A stretch of 64,000 nucleotides of DNA from Setaria digitata. Its lineage: Eukaryota; Nematoda; Chromadorea; Rhabditida; Setariidae. A program made the translations under genes and the position numbers. The notes beneath the pieces are model-generated. The model did no database searches and was not told where the DNA came from. It saw only the letters and a list, made by a program, of their open reading frames with translations. Of the stretch, positions 1 to 17,000 are shown piece after piece. The stretch's first letter is position 1. Each line of letters starts with the position of its first letter. Location of the stretch: positions 434,001-498,000 of the forward strand of contig RCAB01000011.1 of the NCBI GenBank assembly GCA_003640385.1. The letters run 5' to 3'.

Positions 1-3000
1 CTTCTATCAGCTGAACCCACGCTACAAGGCCTGCTAGCTCAGACTGTGGAATCTGTTGAAATGTGTCGTGTTGTCCTGACGGCGCTGCTTGCATTATATT
101 TGGTGCACGATTCTTTTTCTTTTTGAAAAGACCAAGATAATCGTGCATTGCTGTCCAGAAATGATTCCAGCAGAGTGTGCTTTCACCTGCAGTAAAAATG
201 AAGATAGCTCTAAAATTTTCATTCGAAAACAGATTGAAATGAATTAGAACTTGTAGCACTTGCAAAATCATGTACCAAATTTTGTATGACAAGGAGATAG
301 CAGTCCAAATATGAAGTGTGCCGACTCTTGACATTTGCAAATGTTCTTTAGCATATCAAGGAAAGCCACTTGCAGCACCGGTGAAATTAGTTGCCGACAG
401 TTTCTTAAAAATTTGACTAATTCTTCCTAAAAAATAAAACGAGTCGCGCATGTCATAAATATTATGATGATATGTTTACGAACAACACACTTTTTTTTTT
501 CTTAATTTTTTATAAATTGCAAAGCTGATTCGTATTTTGGAAAATCACAGTTAGTGATGCTATTCGTGAATTTCTTTGAGCAGGAAACCCACTTTCAAAT
601 TTGATAAAACTATCAGTTTTCGGTAAGGTAATTTGACATTCATACTAATTCGAGACGAAAATCTTTAAAACAACAGTAACAAAGCTGGTCTGTGACAATA
701 AGGATTAACCAAATTTATTTAAAAAAAAACTCACGCTCTCGCTTGAGCAAAATTGTGCAGAAAGGCGCTGCAAATGTTTGGAATCCCCATCATACAAATC
801 AGCAATACAGCGAATAAAATTTTCAAAATGTAGCCGAGGTCTGTGAAGCTGGCCACGCTCTAACATTTCTTCGACATATTGTAATTCCATTTCACCTGCG
901 TGTTGCAACAGAACGACCTGAAAGAGTTCCCAGTGCCAATTCCCCATTAAATAGGTAAAAAAAAAAAGAAGCAAAAACGCGGCTTCAATGCTTACCATGA
1001 GTTCAAAGTCCTATTATTAATATCTTGAAAGAAAATAGAATCGAGTAAAAAAATGACCTGATTACTGAGATGGGCAATAAAATTTTTGATTAATGTATCA
1101 ACTGTAGCAAAAGCTATGAAGTTTTCTCTAAATTTAGGTACTGCAATAACACATTTTCGTATGAAATGGAAGGCTAATCCATCGACTGCCTTTTCAAGCA
1201 AATCATCTTCTTTGATAGCAAATCCACCCAAAACTGCAAAAAATAATAAAGATAAAGCTCAAAGAATTCAAATAAAACCGCAAAAGAATTAATATAAAGC
1301 AAAACGACTGTTTGAATAATTTGAAAAAATGAATGGAGAAAGGTTAACAACAAACCTTCTTGAACAAGTTGATGAACACTCAGCCAGTTGTAAGAAACTA
1401 CAACTGCGAACTGCAGCGAAGCCTGTAAACAGGAGTCTTCCCAATTCTCCAGTATTACTTCCTTGTGAAATGCCATCAATAAATCTCGAGCACATCGCAC
1501 TAAAGTTCATTTTCTACTTGCTTTTTTCTTTTTTTGCAACTTAAATGTGAATACACAAAAGAGGTTCATTTCCACAATAGACTCAATTAAAACTAAAATA
1601 AATTATGGTAAATCACTATTTTGAAGATTATGTGGAGATATTAGTATAAGAGCAGCAGTCCACAATGACAAATGCGTATTTCGAAAAGCCGTATTCGGCT
1701 GCAGTTCTTTCAATGGAGCGAATAAATTATCCAAAAAGGCAGGTGCTGATTCCAACTGCCATGATGAACAGATGAGATGAAGTGTTTGCGCACAGTTCTC
1801 CAGTGTCTCTTCAATTAATTCTCGCAACTGCAAAATCAGACATCGTCTCAAGATTGCTGGATGTTGATGAATAAATGAACTCAAGATTCAAATTTCAAGT
1901 AATTACTTGAACAAATTTGAATTACGCGGCTTCATAAGCTAGTCTCAAAAATAATACTCACAATGTCTTGATGTTTTGGACCGCCCAGGCCATTTACGTG
2001 TGGTTGGTGTAAACTTTGCAATTCAGACTGCACATTCACTGTTTGCAAAACTTCTGAAAACACTGCGTAAAAAACTAATTTAAAAGAGTGAAGTACAAAT
2101 AAGAATCAATTAATCGTACACGAAAAAGATTTTCCTAACATTGTAAAGCGTATACCTATAAGACGTTTAATAAATGCAGCATCACTAAGCAATTGATTGA
2201 GATAGTCAAAAAGTTCTCGTGGTTTCGGTATTTTTTCATTGATCTTGAATTCTGCTAGAGCCTATAAAAGGTAAATTCCATAATAAAATGAGAGGAAGTT
2301 AATATATGAAAAAAACCTAATAGCATTTACCTTTTTAATGTTAAATTCCAAGTTTTAACTTACAAAGTTCCAGAATGAAATTTCGGGACATTTACTTACT
2401 TTAACAGCTGCACTGATAAAACGATGTGCATCGTAGTAGCAAACAACGGCACAAAGACCTCTTGTTAAAAACGGAAAATGCTGTATTTGCACTTCTCCTG
2501 CAAATGTAATCAACCAGTTGTGCCACATTTATGTTCCATTTATGAATAAGTATTTATTTTTGTAATAAACAAATAAATTTTTAGATATATATCCATACTA
2601 AAAAATTTCATTTTAAGGAAATCAGAATTTTTTATAGGAAATCCAGAATTGAAATTTGCTTCGGATTTTCATAAAACCTTAATATATGAACGTACGGATC
2701 CATTTAAAAATAACATTTTAGGATAAAAACTGCCTTTAATCTCATCATTATTTTTTTTCAGTTTGCTGTTGAAAATCCCTTATCAATAAGTGTTATGTGC
2801 CCTTTTGACAAAATATAAGCTTACACATCAAGACAAATAAAATGGTTTGAACGGTTAATTTCGTACTATCTTTCTGAACAACCACTTAGGAGTACTGTTT
2901 GTTAACCGAGTCGATAAAATTATGAAATGCGATCAAAAATATGGATAACAATCATTACCAGTTATTACCAGTTCGAGGGCATCAAATTCATCACAGTTAA

Positions 3001-3646
3001 ACAAATCCGATATAATTATTGCTTCGCTCCGCAGTCCATCATCTATTTTTACGACTTCTCCACTATCTAGTTCAACCATTTCACCATTCTTATACAGCAC
3101 TGACCTATGTAAAGCATTTTTACCCTGAAAGAAACTCTTCTGCATGGTATCGGCCAAACTCTTCTGATGTATTATAGCTACAGATAGCTCACTAACTAAT
3201 TTGAATCCAGGTTTTAGGGATGATTACAGAACACAATTACCGTCAGAAGCATAATGGATGAAGTAACATAAATTACGGTTAGAGCAAAAATATGCATGAT
3301 CATAACTATAAAATAAATAAAATATGCAAAGCCATTTTGATACAACCATAAAGTAAATGGAAATATGAACCATTTTTTGCATAACTCTCTCTTATGATAA
3401 ATATCGTGTTTCTACTGTTAACGTATTATTTGTCTACATGTATACTGAATTCATACAGAGTAATGTGCTCTTACCTGAAACTTGAAAGGGACTAACCGGA
3501 TTCCGAAGTATATCGATAAGTAATGTTCGAGTTTTATTTAGAACAGTCATCAATTGCTGCAAACAAGCGTTGTTGCTTTCTTCATCGGAATTTCTATTTA
3601 TATAATCGTCGATTATTCTGAAAGTGTTTCGAGCCCGTACCCACAT
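1..3646 (-). CDS. npp-3: Nucleoporin Nup205 orthologue (npp-3), N-terminal part, truncated by the window edge
   Basis: Large scaffold nucleoporin of the inner ring of the nuclear pore. Eleven exons chain in phase: 3475-3646, 2959-3195, 2400-2497, 2156-2261, 1962-2053, 1617-1827, 1356-1499, 1058-1233, 735-917, 276-426 and <1-186, about 585 codons. Recognition comes from stretches that line up in order with animal Nup205: EAIIISDLFNCDEFDALEL near residues 105-125, then QHFPFLTRGLCAVVCYYD, ENWEDSCLQASLQFAVVV, and FIRCIADLYDGDSKHLQRLS. The animal protein is about 2000 residues, so roughly the C-terminal two thirds lie beyond base 1. The start ATG at 3646 follows an in-frame stop and an acceptor-like site 10 nt upstream. 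The product is expected to be alpha-helical with no membrane segments. Exon boundaries are inferred from sequence; gene identity is strong, single junctions less so. The symbol is that of the C. elegans orthologue. Confidence 0.88.
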
Positions 3647-3655
3647 CTCTCACTC

Positions 3656-3668
3656 TCTAAAAAAGGAC
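3656..3668 (-). promoter_or_regulatory. Probable trans-splice acceptor of the Nup205 gene
   Basis: On the minus strand a pyrimidine run ending CCTTTTTTAG lies just before the ATG at 3646, leaving a 10-nt leader that carries an in-frame TGA. No upstream coding exon joins here, so this fits a spliced-leader acceptor, although a cis-spliced 5' UTR intron would look the same. Confidence 0.45.
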
Positions 3669-7159
<3,491 letters not shown>

Positions 7160-10100
7160 TTACGGCCGTTGTGCAGCTGCAAAACCCCCTTCTTGCTGTA
7201 ACCGGCGCATCATATCAGAATTTAAGGAGCCGGGATTTACGATTCGGGATCCTAATTCACTACTGAATGGATTCATCATCGTCATTTGCAAAAGAGCATT
7301 CTGCTCCAAGAAAGGACGCTGTACTTGAGCCTGCGCCGCTGCTGACATTGCTAACAATTGCTGCAACTGCAACGCATCACCTGCAATTGTGTAAAACAAA
7401 TTATTTAAATGGTCATAAAAAAGGCGTTTCATAGACACTGTTAATGATGTGGAAAAGATTACAACATAAAAGGACATTTTTCCTTCTCACACAACAACAA
7501 ATTAACAAGATTAATTAAATAATACCAGGATGGGTAGCAGCTGCATGTTGCATCATCGCAGCTGTATGTGGATGGAGATGCGACTGCGGTGCTTGAGAAA
7601 CCGGTATTCCACCAGGCGCTAACATTTCCATGCCAGCCATACCTATAATTAATGTTAATCTAACGATGACAATAAAATGTGAACACACAGTTATGCAATG
7701 CTATTATTTGCACAATAATTCATAAATCCCAAACCTATCTACTATGTAAAAGGGCTTGCAAATACTTACGAATATTAATTTCGATTCTGGCAATTAATGT
7801 TTTTCAGTGTTGAAATACTTCAGGAATTTCCGTACCTTACAAATTATTAAAAATTATTAAAAAAAAAAAAACCAACTAAGCATGCGCTGTTCTAAATTAT
7901 TTCGCTGCTCCAAGGCACTCATCATTGCTGCAGTATGACTGTCAATGCCCATCCCGAACTGTGAAGCAAGTTGTGGATTGTGCATCAGTGCAGCCAGAGC
8001 TCTCGGATCCATCCCAAAATTATGGAACGGCGGTGGAAGCATGTTAGGAGGGAACCCATGACTGTTAACAGCGGTCGCGGTAGCACCACCACGTGATGGA
8101 GAATCGCGAACAGCTGCTACTGTGGAACCCGGTGTCACTGTGCCGTTCGCACCATTTCGCATCATCTCCAACTGATGTGCTCGTAGTTGCTGTTCCATTT
8201 GCTTTTGAAACACTTGCTAGAAAAGAAGTACAAATTTATACTACGACTACAACCTCTGTGATCACATTAAAAGCATGATTATTTTTAATCGAAAAGAAAC
8301 GTTCGCAACAGTTAGCAATTACCTGTTCAACAGCGATAGCATATTGTTGTTGAGGAGTGAGGAAACCGAATCGAGGATCCGGCATGCCTGGAAACATTCC
8401 TGGCAAACCAGAAACTGCGGTGCCGTTCATGGGGACCCGACCTCCCATGAATGCTTCAACATTTGGTGTACCCGACAATGGTGCAAGTTGCGCAGATGGC
8501 AATTTTGGCACTGTAATTGGAGTCGGGAACTCATTGGACTGAAAAAACAACAGCTATTTTGACAAAAACCTAAAAAATTGGAGATGCATAAGCGTACTCC
8601 AAAAAATTTTAAAGCGCTGGATGGATTGGACGAGAAGTGATCAGCACTTCAAACAAATTCATATGAAAACCTTAACAGACAACAAAAGTTGAACCATTAT
8701 AGAAATGAGGTACAAAAATATGCAATAGAACCTTTTTTTGGGAATTATTTATATGATTTTTCAGAGCAGCTCGAGCTTCTCGTTTCTTGTCCCATTCTGA
8801 ACCAGGTTTCATGCGGAAAGACAGATCTGTACGCGCACACATTTGGCCACAACGCCGATCGATAACTCTAATAAGTAATGCATTTTTCGTTGTCTCAGCA
8901 ATTGCATCACTAACGGTCCAGTAACCGTCGTCCGAATCTTCCTCCTCCGTCTTCATTTCCTGCAGAAGCTTTTTGTACTTCACTTTGAAAGACATGTAAT
9001 AAAAAGTGACATAAGGATATATTTCTATAAACAAGACTAACAAAACTTCCATTGACTGCTGAATCCCATAGATTTACAAAAATCTTGATATTACGCAAAT
9101 TTGCAACCGGTTTGAACGACGAAACTTACATCAGAAGAAGTCCGGTCGATCGGTTTAACGAAACTTGTGCTCGGCTGCTCCGTTGCAATTTCTACAGCTT
9201 CCGCAACCTCATTTTCAGCAGTTCCTGGAGCTGGAAGCCGTTCATTTGCCGGAGCATTAGCTGAAGTAGAAATGGAGGTTTGGAGTTCAACATCAGGAAC
9301 ACCTTTTTCTTTACATAGGGACGTTTCTGCTTGCTCTTGCAAGTGCCTTTCTTCGCCAACAGCAACTCCTTTCGATGATGCCAGAATTGATTCTAAATCT
9401 GCTGGCGCCTCTATTTCGTTCATCTATAATTTCCAATTATTTCTTATAAACTACGATCACATTAATCAAATTGGAAATTAAAGAAATTAATGTATATAAA
9501 TATATATATGTAAAGGAAACCTTTCCCGTGTTCACAGAATTCTCAATGGCATGAGCTTCTGAACTGACACCTGGTTCGTCTTCCTCCTGTATGTCAGTGT
9601 TTTCATCTTCCTTGTCCCCCTTTAAGAACCGTTTTTTTGCAGTCCCATTTACCTGGAATAATATATGTAATACATTCAACTTTTATTTTTGCAATTGTTA
9701 GCAACGAGGACAACCAACATATTCGGTATTCTGCATATGATTTCGCTTCCTTTTTCCATTCCTTTGCTTCGTCTCCCCATCATTCGGTGAACTGACACTC
9801 TTTTTATCCACTTCCAGTGAGGCACCACGTCTTTCCTTCTTATTTGCCCGCGTCCTTACTCCTTGTTCCTGAAATCCATTTTCTGTGGGAATTTCAGTTT
9901 AATCTTCTTTCAAATAAAAACAAAAATATCTAATGTGTTTTCTCGATGTCACATCTGTTTTGAATTAATCATAATTAGCGCTTTGAACCTCATCGTCATT
10001 GCCTTCAGGGCTTCTTGGTTTGTACAGTGACGGAGGAACAGTACTTGGTCGATCAACAGGACGCAACTGTCCATATTTTTTATAAAAAATGCGGCATTCA

Positions 10101-10969
10101 GTACAAAGCAATTGACGCTCTTTCCCCGAATGATGCCAGTCTTTACTTTCTGAAAAAAAAAAAAAGAAAAAAAAAGATGACGATAAACAGATATTAAGTA
10201 AAGTTTACAAATTACATGATTTTATATGATTCGCTTTAAGGAGAAGCAAACACAGAAGTGCAGAAATTTTGTTAAGTACTAATTTGAGCCAAAGATGATT
10301 GAAAAGGGTGGAACGAAGGGTTAACGACAGTACATCAAGAAAAGTTAGTGAATGACGTTACTGGATGTGTAGCAGTGATGGCAAGCATAAGCTGCAGCAC
10401 GACCATCATTTTCCAACTCTTCCATTTCAGTTTCGCTTGCGGAAGCATAATCGGCCAAATCAGTACTGCCAGGACGAGATGCCTAAAAATCGATATTATG
10501 AATGCAATTGCGTTGATATCTTATGCTTTTTAAATAATATATTCGCGTTTATTTTATTAGGATTTACAAAAAAAAGGAAAAAAAAAACACGAAGAAAAAA
10601 ACAATGATACTGAACAAATCACCTTCAACTGGTTGTTTTTCGTCTTTCGATGTGTTGCAGCTGCTGCATTCCGCTGTCGAGCCAATGGCTTAGGCCTCGT
10701 CGCATCACGAGTTTTCTTCCATCCATAATAGAACTGCACTAATTCATCCTAAAAACACATAGCACTGAAAAGTTTTTTGCAAAGAAATTCTCAGGAAACA
10801 AGTGACATTCAGCGAACGTATAATATACTATATATTGTAAAAAATATTCATCTAAAATGTTCCTAACGTATAACTTTAAAGAAAATAAAAAGTTGAAGCG
10901 ATTACGCAGATTTCAGTTCTCCTTCCCCTCAACTGAAGGTTACAACCGAGTGTTAAGATGTACGAAATC

Positions 10970-11002
<33 letters not shown>

Positions 11003-14000
11003 GAACACTTTAAGAATACTCCCTAGGGTACGCTGCACTTGTTTTATTAGGAACATATTTCTATCTTTTACTTTAGTAGTTAATAGTTAACAAAAATAAG
11101 CACTCTACATTTTTGTACAAAACCATATGAATGTAAATAAATGTAAAGGATACTTCACCATGTAACTTACTCTACGATGATGTGGTAGTAGTTCCTTCTT
11201 GATCTTTAGGAAATTCTTCCCGTATGTTTTAATACCACGAGCAAATTTTTTGGCATCATCAATACTCATAAAATTGGTCACTTTCAGCATATGTTCATCA
11301 TTTTTATTCATTGCTTCAATGGCATAATTCACGTTGTAATCACATTTATGCAGCTTAAAAAGAAAAAAAAAAAGTTAATTTTAGGGGTCGAAAGAAACAA
11401 ATGAATACAGCAACTTATGGACATCTTAAATTTAGAAAGCCCAGCTATTTTAACACAAGCTAACGAAATATCTGAAGTTAATCATTCAAATATATGACCA
11501 TAACAGTAAGTCACGAAACGAAAAGCAGTCTTTAATTCTAAAGATTTACAATGAAAGAATTTTTGGAGATCTCCTTTTACCTACTTTTAGGATCACTATT
11601 TGCTGAGTTCGCTATGTGTCTCTATTATGAAATAAAAATCTTAGGAACAGAAAAGTTGACATTTCCATAAAACTTGCCACCCTATAGGTCACTAACCGTA
11701 ATTATGGCGTCATGCATGCATAAATCGCCTGTCCTAAAATCACGCTCCATTTGGGTAATTTGTTCGTTTCGCACCATAGCAAACATTCGAAATGATCGTG
11801 TTGCCCTCTTATAACTGAAAGAAATTGCCTTAATAACTATATTATATATACACTAAATAGCGGATGGATTTACTATAATTAAAAGCATTAAGTTGACAAA
11901 TCAAGCCTGCAACAGCAAAATTAATTCACTACTTCAGCGTCAATGAAGCTAAACCAATTATTTACAGGCAGTTTTTACTGGTAAAATAGAAATTATTATG
12001 AAATACAAACACATGTTCGCTCTCTTCATTGATATAACCTGGCCTCCATTGCAATTCATCGCGATCCGGTTCATCCACTGCGGAGCACCTCTCCATTGGG
12101 GGCAGTTTCGCCTGAAACTAAGTCGATAAATTTAAATTCATACAATGATTAGAGGTATTTATCTGGTGCTTAAGTTACACTATTACATAATTGAGCTGCA
12201 GAAGTGCAGACGATGGAAAAATCCATTTTACATCAAAATGAATGAAGAACGCACTCAATAAATGAATACAAGAAAAGAATGAACGTGAAAATAAAGCTCA
12301 TGTGCAAGGAAAATCAGACTCTGTAAAACGAAACTGGATGAACAATTTGCTTGCAGCAGTATACTAAAAACCAAGAAGTAGATTCGACCAAATTTGTTTC
12401 CAAATTACAAGAAAAAGCTTGAAAAAACAACAAGCCATTCTTTGCATAAATGTTTAAGGCTTCAGTCCACGAAAGTCAAATTATTAACCTTGTTGAGAAT
12501 TGTAAAAAAAAGGGAAAAAAATAAACCAAAAAGTAATGAACAATTTAGCTATATGTTCTTTCTCTACTAATATTTTCTTTAACTATGCCAAGGCAACAAG
12601 CAATGTGTAAAAGAATAAAGAAATAAAAACCTGATATGAACCGCCGACGCGGATTTCGCCTTGCACAGATGCCAGTCTGCTATTATTGGGATCGAATGAT
12701 ACTAGCGAGAAAAAAATATCAGTCAAGGATTGCACGTCGCATTCACGTAGTGTACGGATATCTTTAATCAAACGTATCGTACATTTACCCCTGCAATGAA
12801 CTATATACGAATGAGGGAATATATACGGTTGGAAGAAATTTGTTAAATGTCGAGGATTAGGTTAAGAATTGCATGAAAGTGATGGAATCTTTGTTTTTTT
12901 TTTACGTTCAAATTTTAGCAAGTTTACAAGTATGACGTAGTTCATAGAAAGATCCGTTCTAAGTGCAACTGTTATCATAATTTCCAGTTACAGCAGTGTT
13001 CCAACCAAAACACTGACTACATCGCTGGAAGCAACTCGTCATCTTTATTCTACACAACTGATATCCATAATAAACAGATCTTCCGATGGAAGGAATGAAC
13101 AATGTGACTGAGAACAACGGCAAGTAAAAAAGGATAAAAAAGAAAAAAAAAAGGCCAAAATTTATTGCTGAAGTTCATATGTATCAAATAATTCTTTTCC
13201 CAACAAATTTATCTTGAAAGAATTCCTAATTCAGAAGTAGAGAAGTATGAAACAGTGCAGCATGTAGAATTTAAGGGAGCTCGAATAATGGCATTATTAA
13301 CATTAGAAGTATGCTATAGCTAAATTCAACTACACAGTAAGCACCAGCACGAACCAACATTATTATTTCACCTTAGGCCACCACCCCTTTCGTACTTCAT
13401 TCAACTAACCAAGTCTTGCGCAAACATAGACAGCTTCTTTAATAATTTATAAATTTTATATGTGACTAATTGTCTAACTTGTTACCATGGTTAAAATGTT
13501 ATATAAATCAACACCCGGAATGGAAGAGTGATTGGTTGAGTAAAATAGCAAACGAGTCAGGTTTAATCAAAGTAACAGTTCCAATGTTTTTATAAGAATA
13601 TTATTGGCGACAGCAGGAAGTTCAACAGACAAAAAAAAGAAAGGTAGTGAACAAGATGAAAGGTCAAAATAACAGATTTTCGAATGCGCCACGTAGATTA
13701 TAAAGTATCGTCAAGACAAAGTCATCAACATGAGAGATCGAAGTTCATCGTGTATAACTCACCCCATTTTCCAGTGCTCAATGGAATTGTCAACAAAGCG
13801 ACAAAGCGACTGACATGCGGAAAGTATTAAAAGTGCTTGTCTAACTAGTTCTCAAACATGATGGAAAAGCACCGATTTACGCCATTTTAAATCGACGAGT
13901 TCTACTACTTAATAGTACATCACAATGATGCCAGGAATGCGTTTCGCTCATCAGGAACTATAAAGAATCAACAAGATCAAATCTTACTCACTGATAAATG

Positions 14001-17000
14001 CGAACCTGGTAAGAAGTTCATCGTAACCAAAACTGTGTTCTGGCACGAATGAACAAAGCATCTGACAACCCATACTGTAAGGATTGGTTCAGTATTGTAA
14101 CTAACGGAATATACTAATGAAGGGTTAGTGAATTGTGTTACCAAAAACCGAAATATTTTAGGAATGTAAATTCAATTTTATAAAACACGAAAAAAAGACG
14201 AAATATAAGGAAGCATCCGATAGAGTCGGTCTTGGATGTTGCTGAGGCTCTGAGAAGAATTAGAAATAAACCAATTTTGGTCCAAGAGAAATCAAAATTA
14301 GAAATGGGGAAACAAAAGGCGTGGTGCCACAAAATAAATCAAACACATGTTAAATTATCGCTCACTTCCTGCAGTAAAAAACTCCTTTTTTTCGCGAGAA
14401 AAAAAAGTGTTTTTTTTTTTTTTGAACAAAGGTTCAGTTGAAAGGCAGTAACCACTAAGAAATTCATAACTTCTTTTATGATCTAGATAATTACACAAAT
14501 GAATGATTTGTTTCCATGAAACAGTGCAAATCCAAAGATTTTCTATTGTACTTCGAGAATGAAGAAATAAGCAACTTTCTCACACATATATGTTTTTGTA
14601 GATAAGAAACAGATAAAAAGGTAGCGAATGAAAACAATAGCATAAATAATTCAAACGATGTAAATTCAGTTTCTATTTGGCTAACTGAATTGAATTCATT
14701 ACAAACAAAGATTAAAAGCATTACCTTTAATTACTCACTTCCTCCCAGCTATTGTACAATAAAAACGACATGCTCGGTTTAGTAAGCTCAGATTGCTTAA
14801 GCAAATAGTGTCAGTTACACAAATTTCGTTTATGAGACTCCTAGATGTAAATTATTTATATGATAAGACAATTATTACACGAATTCAGAGGATAAACAAT
14901 TTTTGAGTATCTCACCTTTATTACTCTACTATGACTAATTATTTGAAAACTAATTTTCGTTTAATTTAAAATCCTTCGAAATATCTGTTTTTGGGAAAAA
15001 ACAAAAGATGGATGACAATGAACAAACAGCATACTTGCATGTATGAGAATGAATGAATGTTGCGTGTTCCTCTCTATCAGGTAGTGAAAAATTTATCGTG
15101 CGAATGAATCTAGCTGAATATAGCAACTAAAAACGGCTATCAAAAATTAGTTTTTGGTAAGACGTGTATCCAGTGAAATAAAAAGAAAAAGTGACAGATG
15201 CGAAAACAATAAATTAATATTCTGAAGTTTGAAACGAAAAGACTTAGCCCGTTTTCCTTCTAATGGTGCTTCAGAAAGCTTTTTAACTGCTGTATCACAA
15301 TAAAGAATATTAAAATAGAAGCAAGAAAACAGTAAAATTACATTAATTCTTCTAATATTGTAACATAGCTCCTACTATAAGTCCTTGTTCATGAAGTCAT
15401 TCATAGAGAGAAAGTTATGCACGATTCAATCCAACACACCGCGTAAAAACCTTGGTTATTCTAGTTATGGAACTACCATTACTGAAGTCCCTACATTTAC
15501 ACAATGAAACAGTAAGAACATAGGTCAGTGGATAATTATGTACATTAAAAGTTGCTTTTCTTCAATCAGCCAGCCTTGGAATTTCTTCTTTTATTCTATT
15601 AACTTTTTAAATCTAGCGAACATAATTGTTACCTCGTAACATTAGCCTCTTGTGATCTACAATTGCAGAAATCCATAGACAAATTCGGTTCAACAGTTCT
15701 TTCTAGCATCCCTATCACCTTGAAGCATAAGTCGCACTTAACTTGTGCTCTTGTCATAAATCGTACATCACATTTATCTGTGTATTACCCAACTTGCTGT
15801 TGTTTCCGGCTACATCGGAAGAGTTTGTTATAGAAAAAATGTGACTGCTGCAAGTCTTTTTATTCCTTATTAGGATATTCATTTCCACAACTTTGAACAT
15901 ACTGATTCATTTCATTCCATCACGCTTTGACAGTATTTCGTCTTTACACTGCTTTTGAAGCAAAAGTATAGAGATACGCTTTGCTCTTACTTCCACACAG
16001 TGGCAAAAGATGATACTTCGAAGTACTGCTTGTTGTCATCCATTCAGCCGTAATCGTTTTTTTCATCACATATTTTCCGAATTTCCACATAAATTTCATT
16101 TAATGGCTAGCCAGAAGGATTTTCAATCAGCCTGCACTACCTCTCACCCTCTCGTCAAGTGAACAAACATTAAAGATCACATAACGTCCATTTATGCAAT
16201 TCAATTGTGAAGAGATAACAAGGATTCGAACATTCCATAAGAATGTTACTGTCCAATTATCATTTACTTTTTCACACAAAAAAAAAGATATCTGCAAAGG
16301 AAAGGTTCGTATGTTGAAAGTCTGAATTGCAATCTGAATCGTAACGAAATGTACTACGTCTATCCGCCTATCCGAAAATGAGAGCTTGCAAAAGCTCAAA
16401 ATATCCAGAATATAAGTTCACAAGATGTAGCAGAATACCATGCTTTTATGTTTTGTATCAATTCTTCATGTTCAATCGATGATAACACTTCATTGTGTTC
16501 AATCGATTCCGTCCACACATCTTCATACTCCTCTCATCGTCACTTCCATACAGGACATGAGTTTGTTCCTCGCTGATGTTATCGTTGTAATGCACAAGAC
16601 TAGTTTTAACTCCTATTCTACGCATTTTTACATTGCATATCAGTTTCACTAAATAAATTAGCGAATAACTCTACTCAGTCTTAGAAATGACGTACTTAAG
16701 TGCAAGCTGAAGAATAAGGGTAAACTTACATAAGAAGGTCGAGAAATCGAAATGCGAAATATTCGATTTTACCTATTTAATATGAACGTATGTCATATCA
16801 CTGACGCGAAAGCTTCAATCAGTTTTTGACACTATTTCGAGAGAAAACAGAGTACATTTTTGAAAAGCCAAAACTCTGTTACTTCGCGCAATCCAAAAAT
16901 AATAAGAACGCTAACAAAAGCAGATGGCGAGTGAGAGGAAGAATAAAAAGATTAAACAATGGCACCCATTTAATTAAGGTAATCGAATCACTTTTGAGAA

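Noticed and set aside
16205..16225. GGATTCGAAC, a tRNA T-loop-like string
   Set aside because: The flanking bases do not form a T stem, and no D arm, anticodon arm or acceptor stem could be built.
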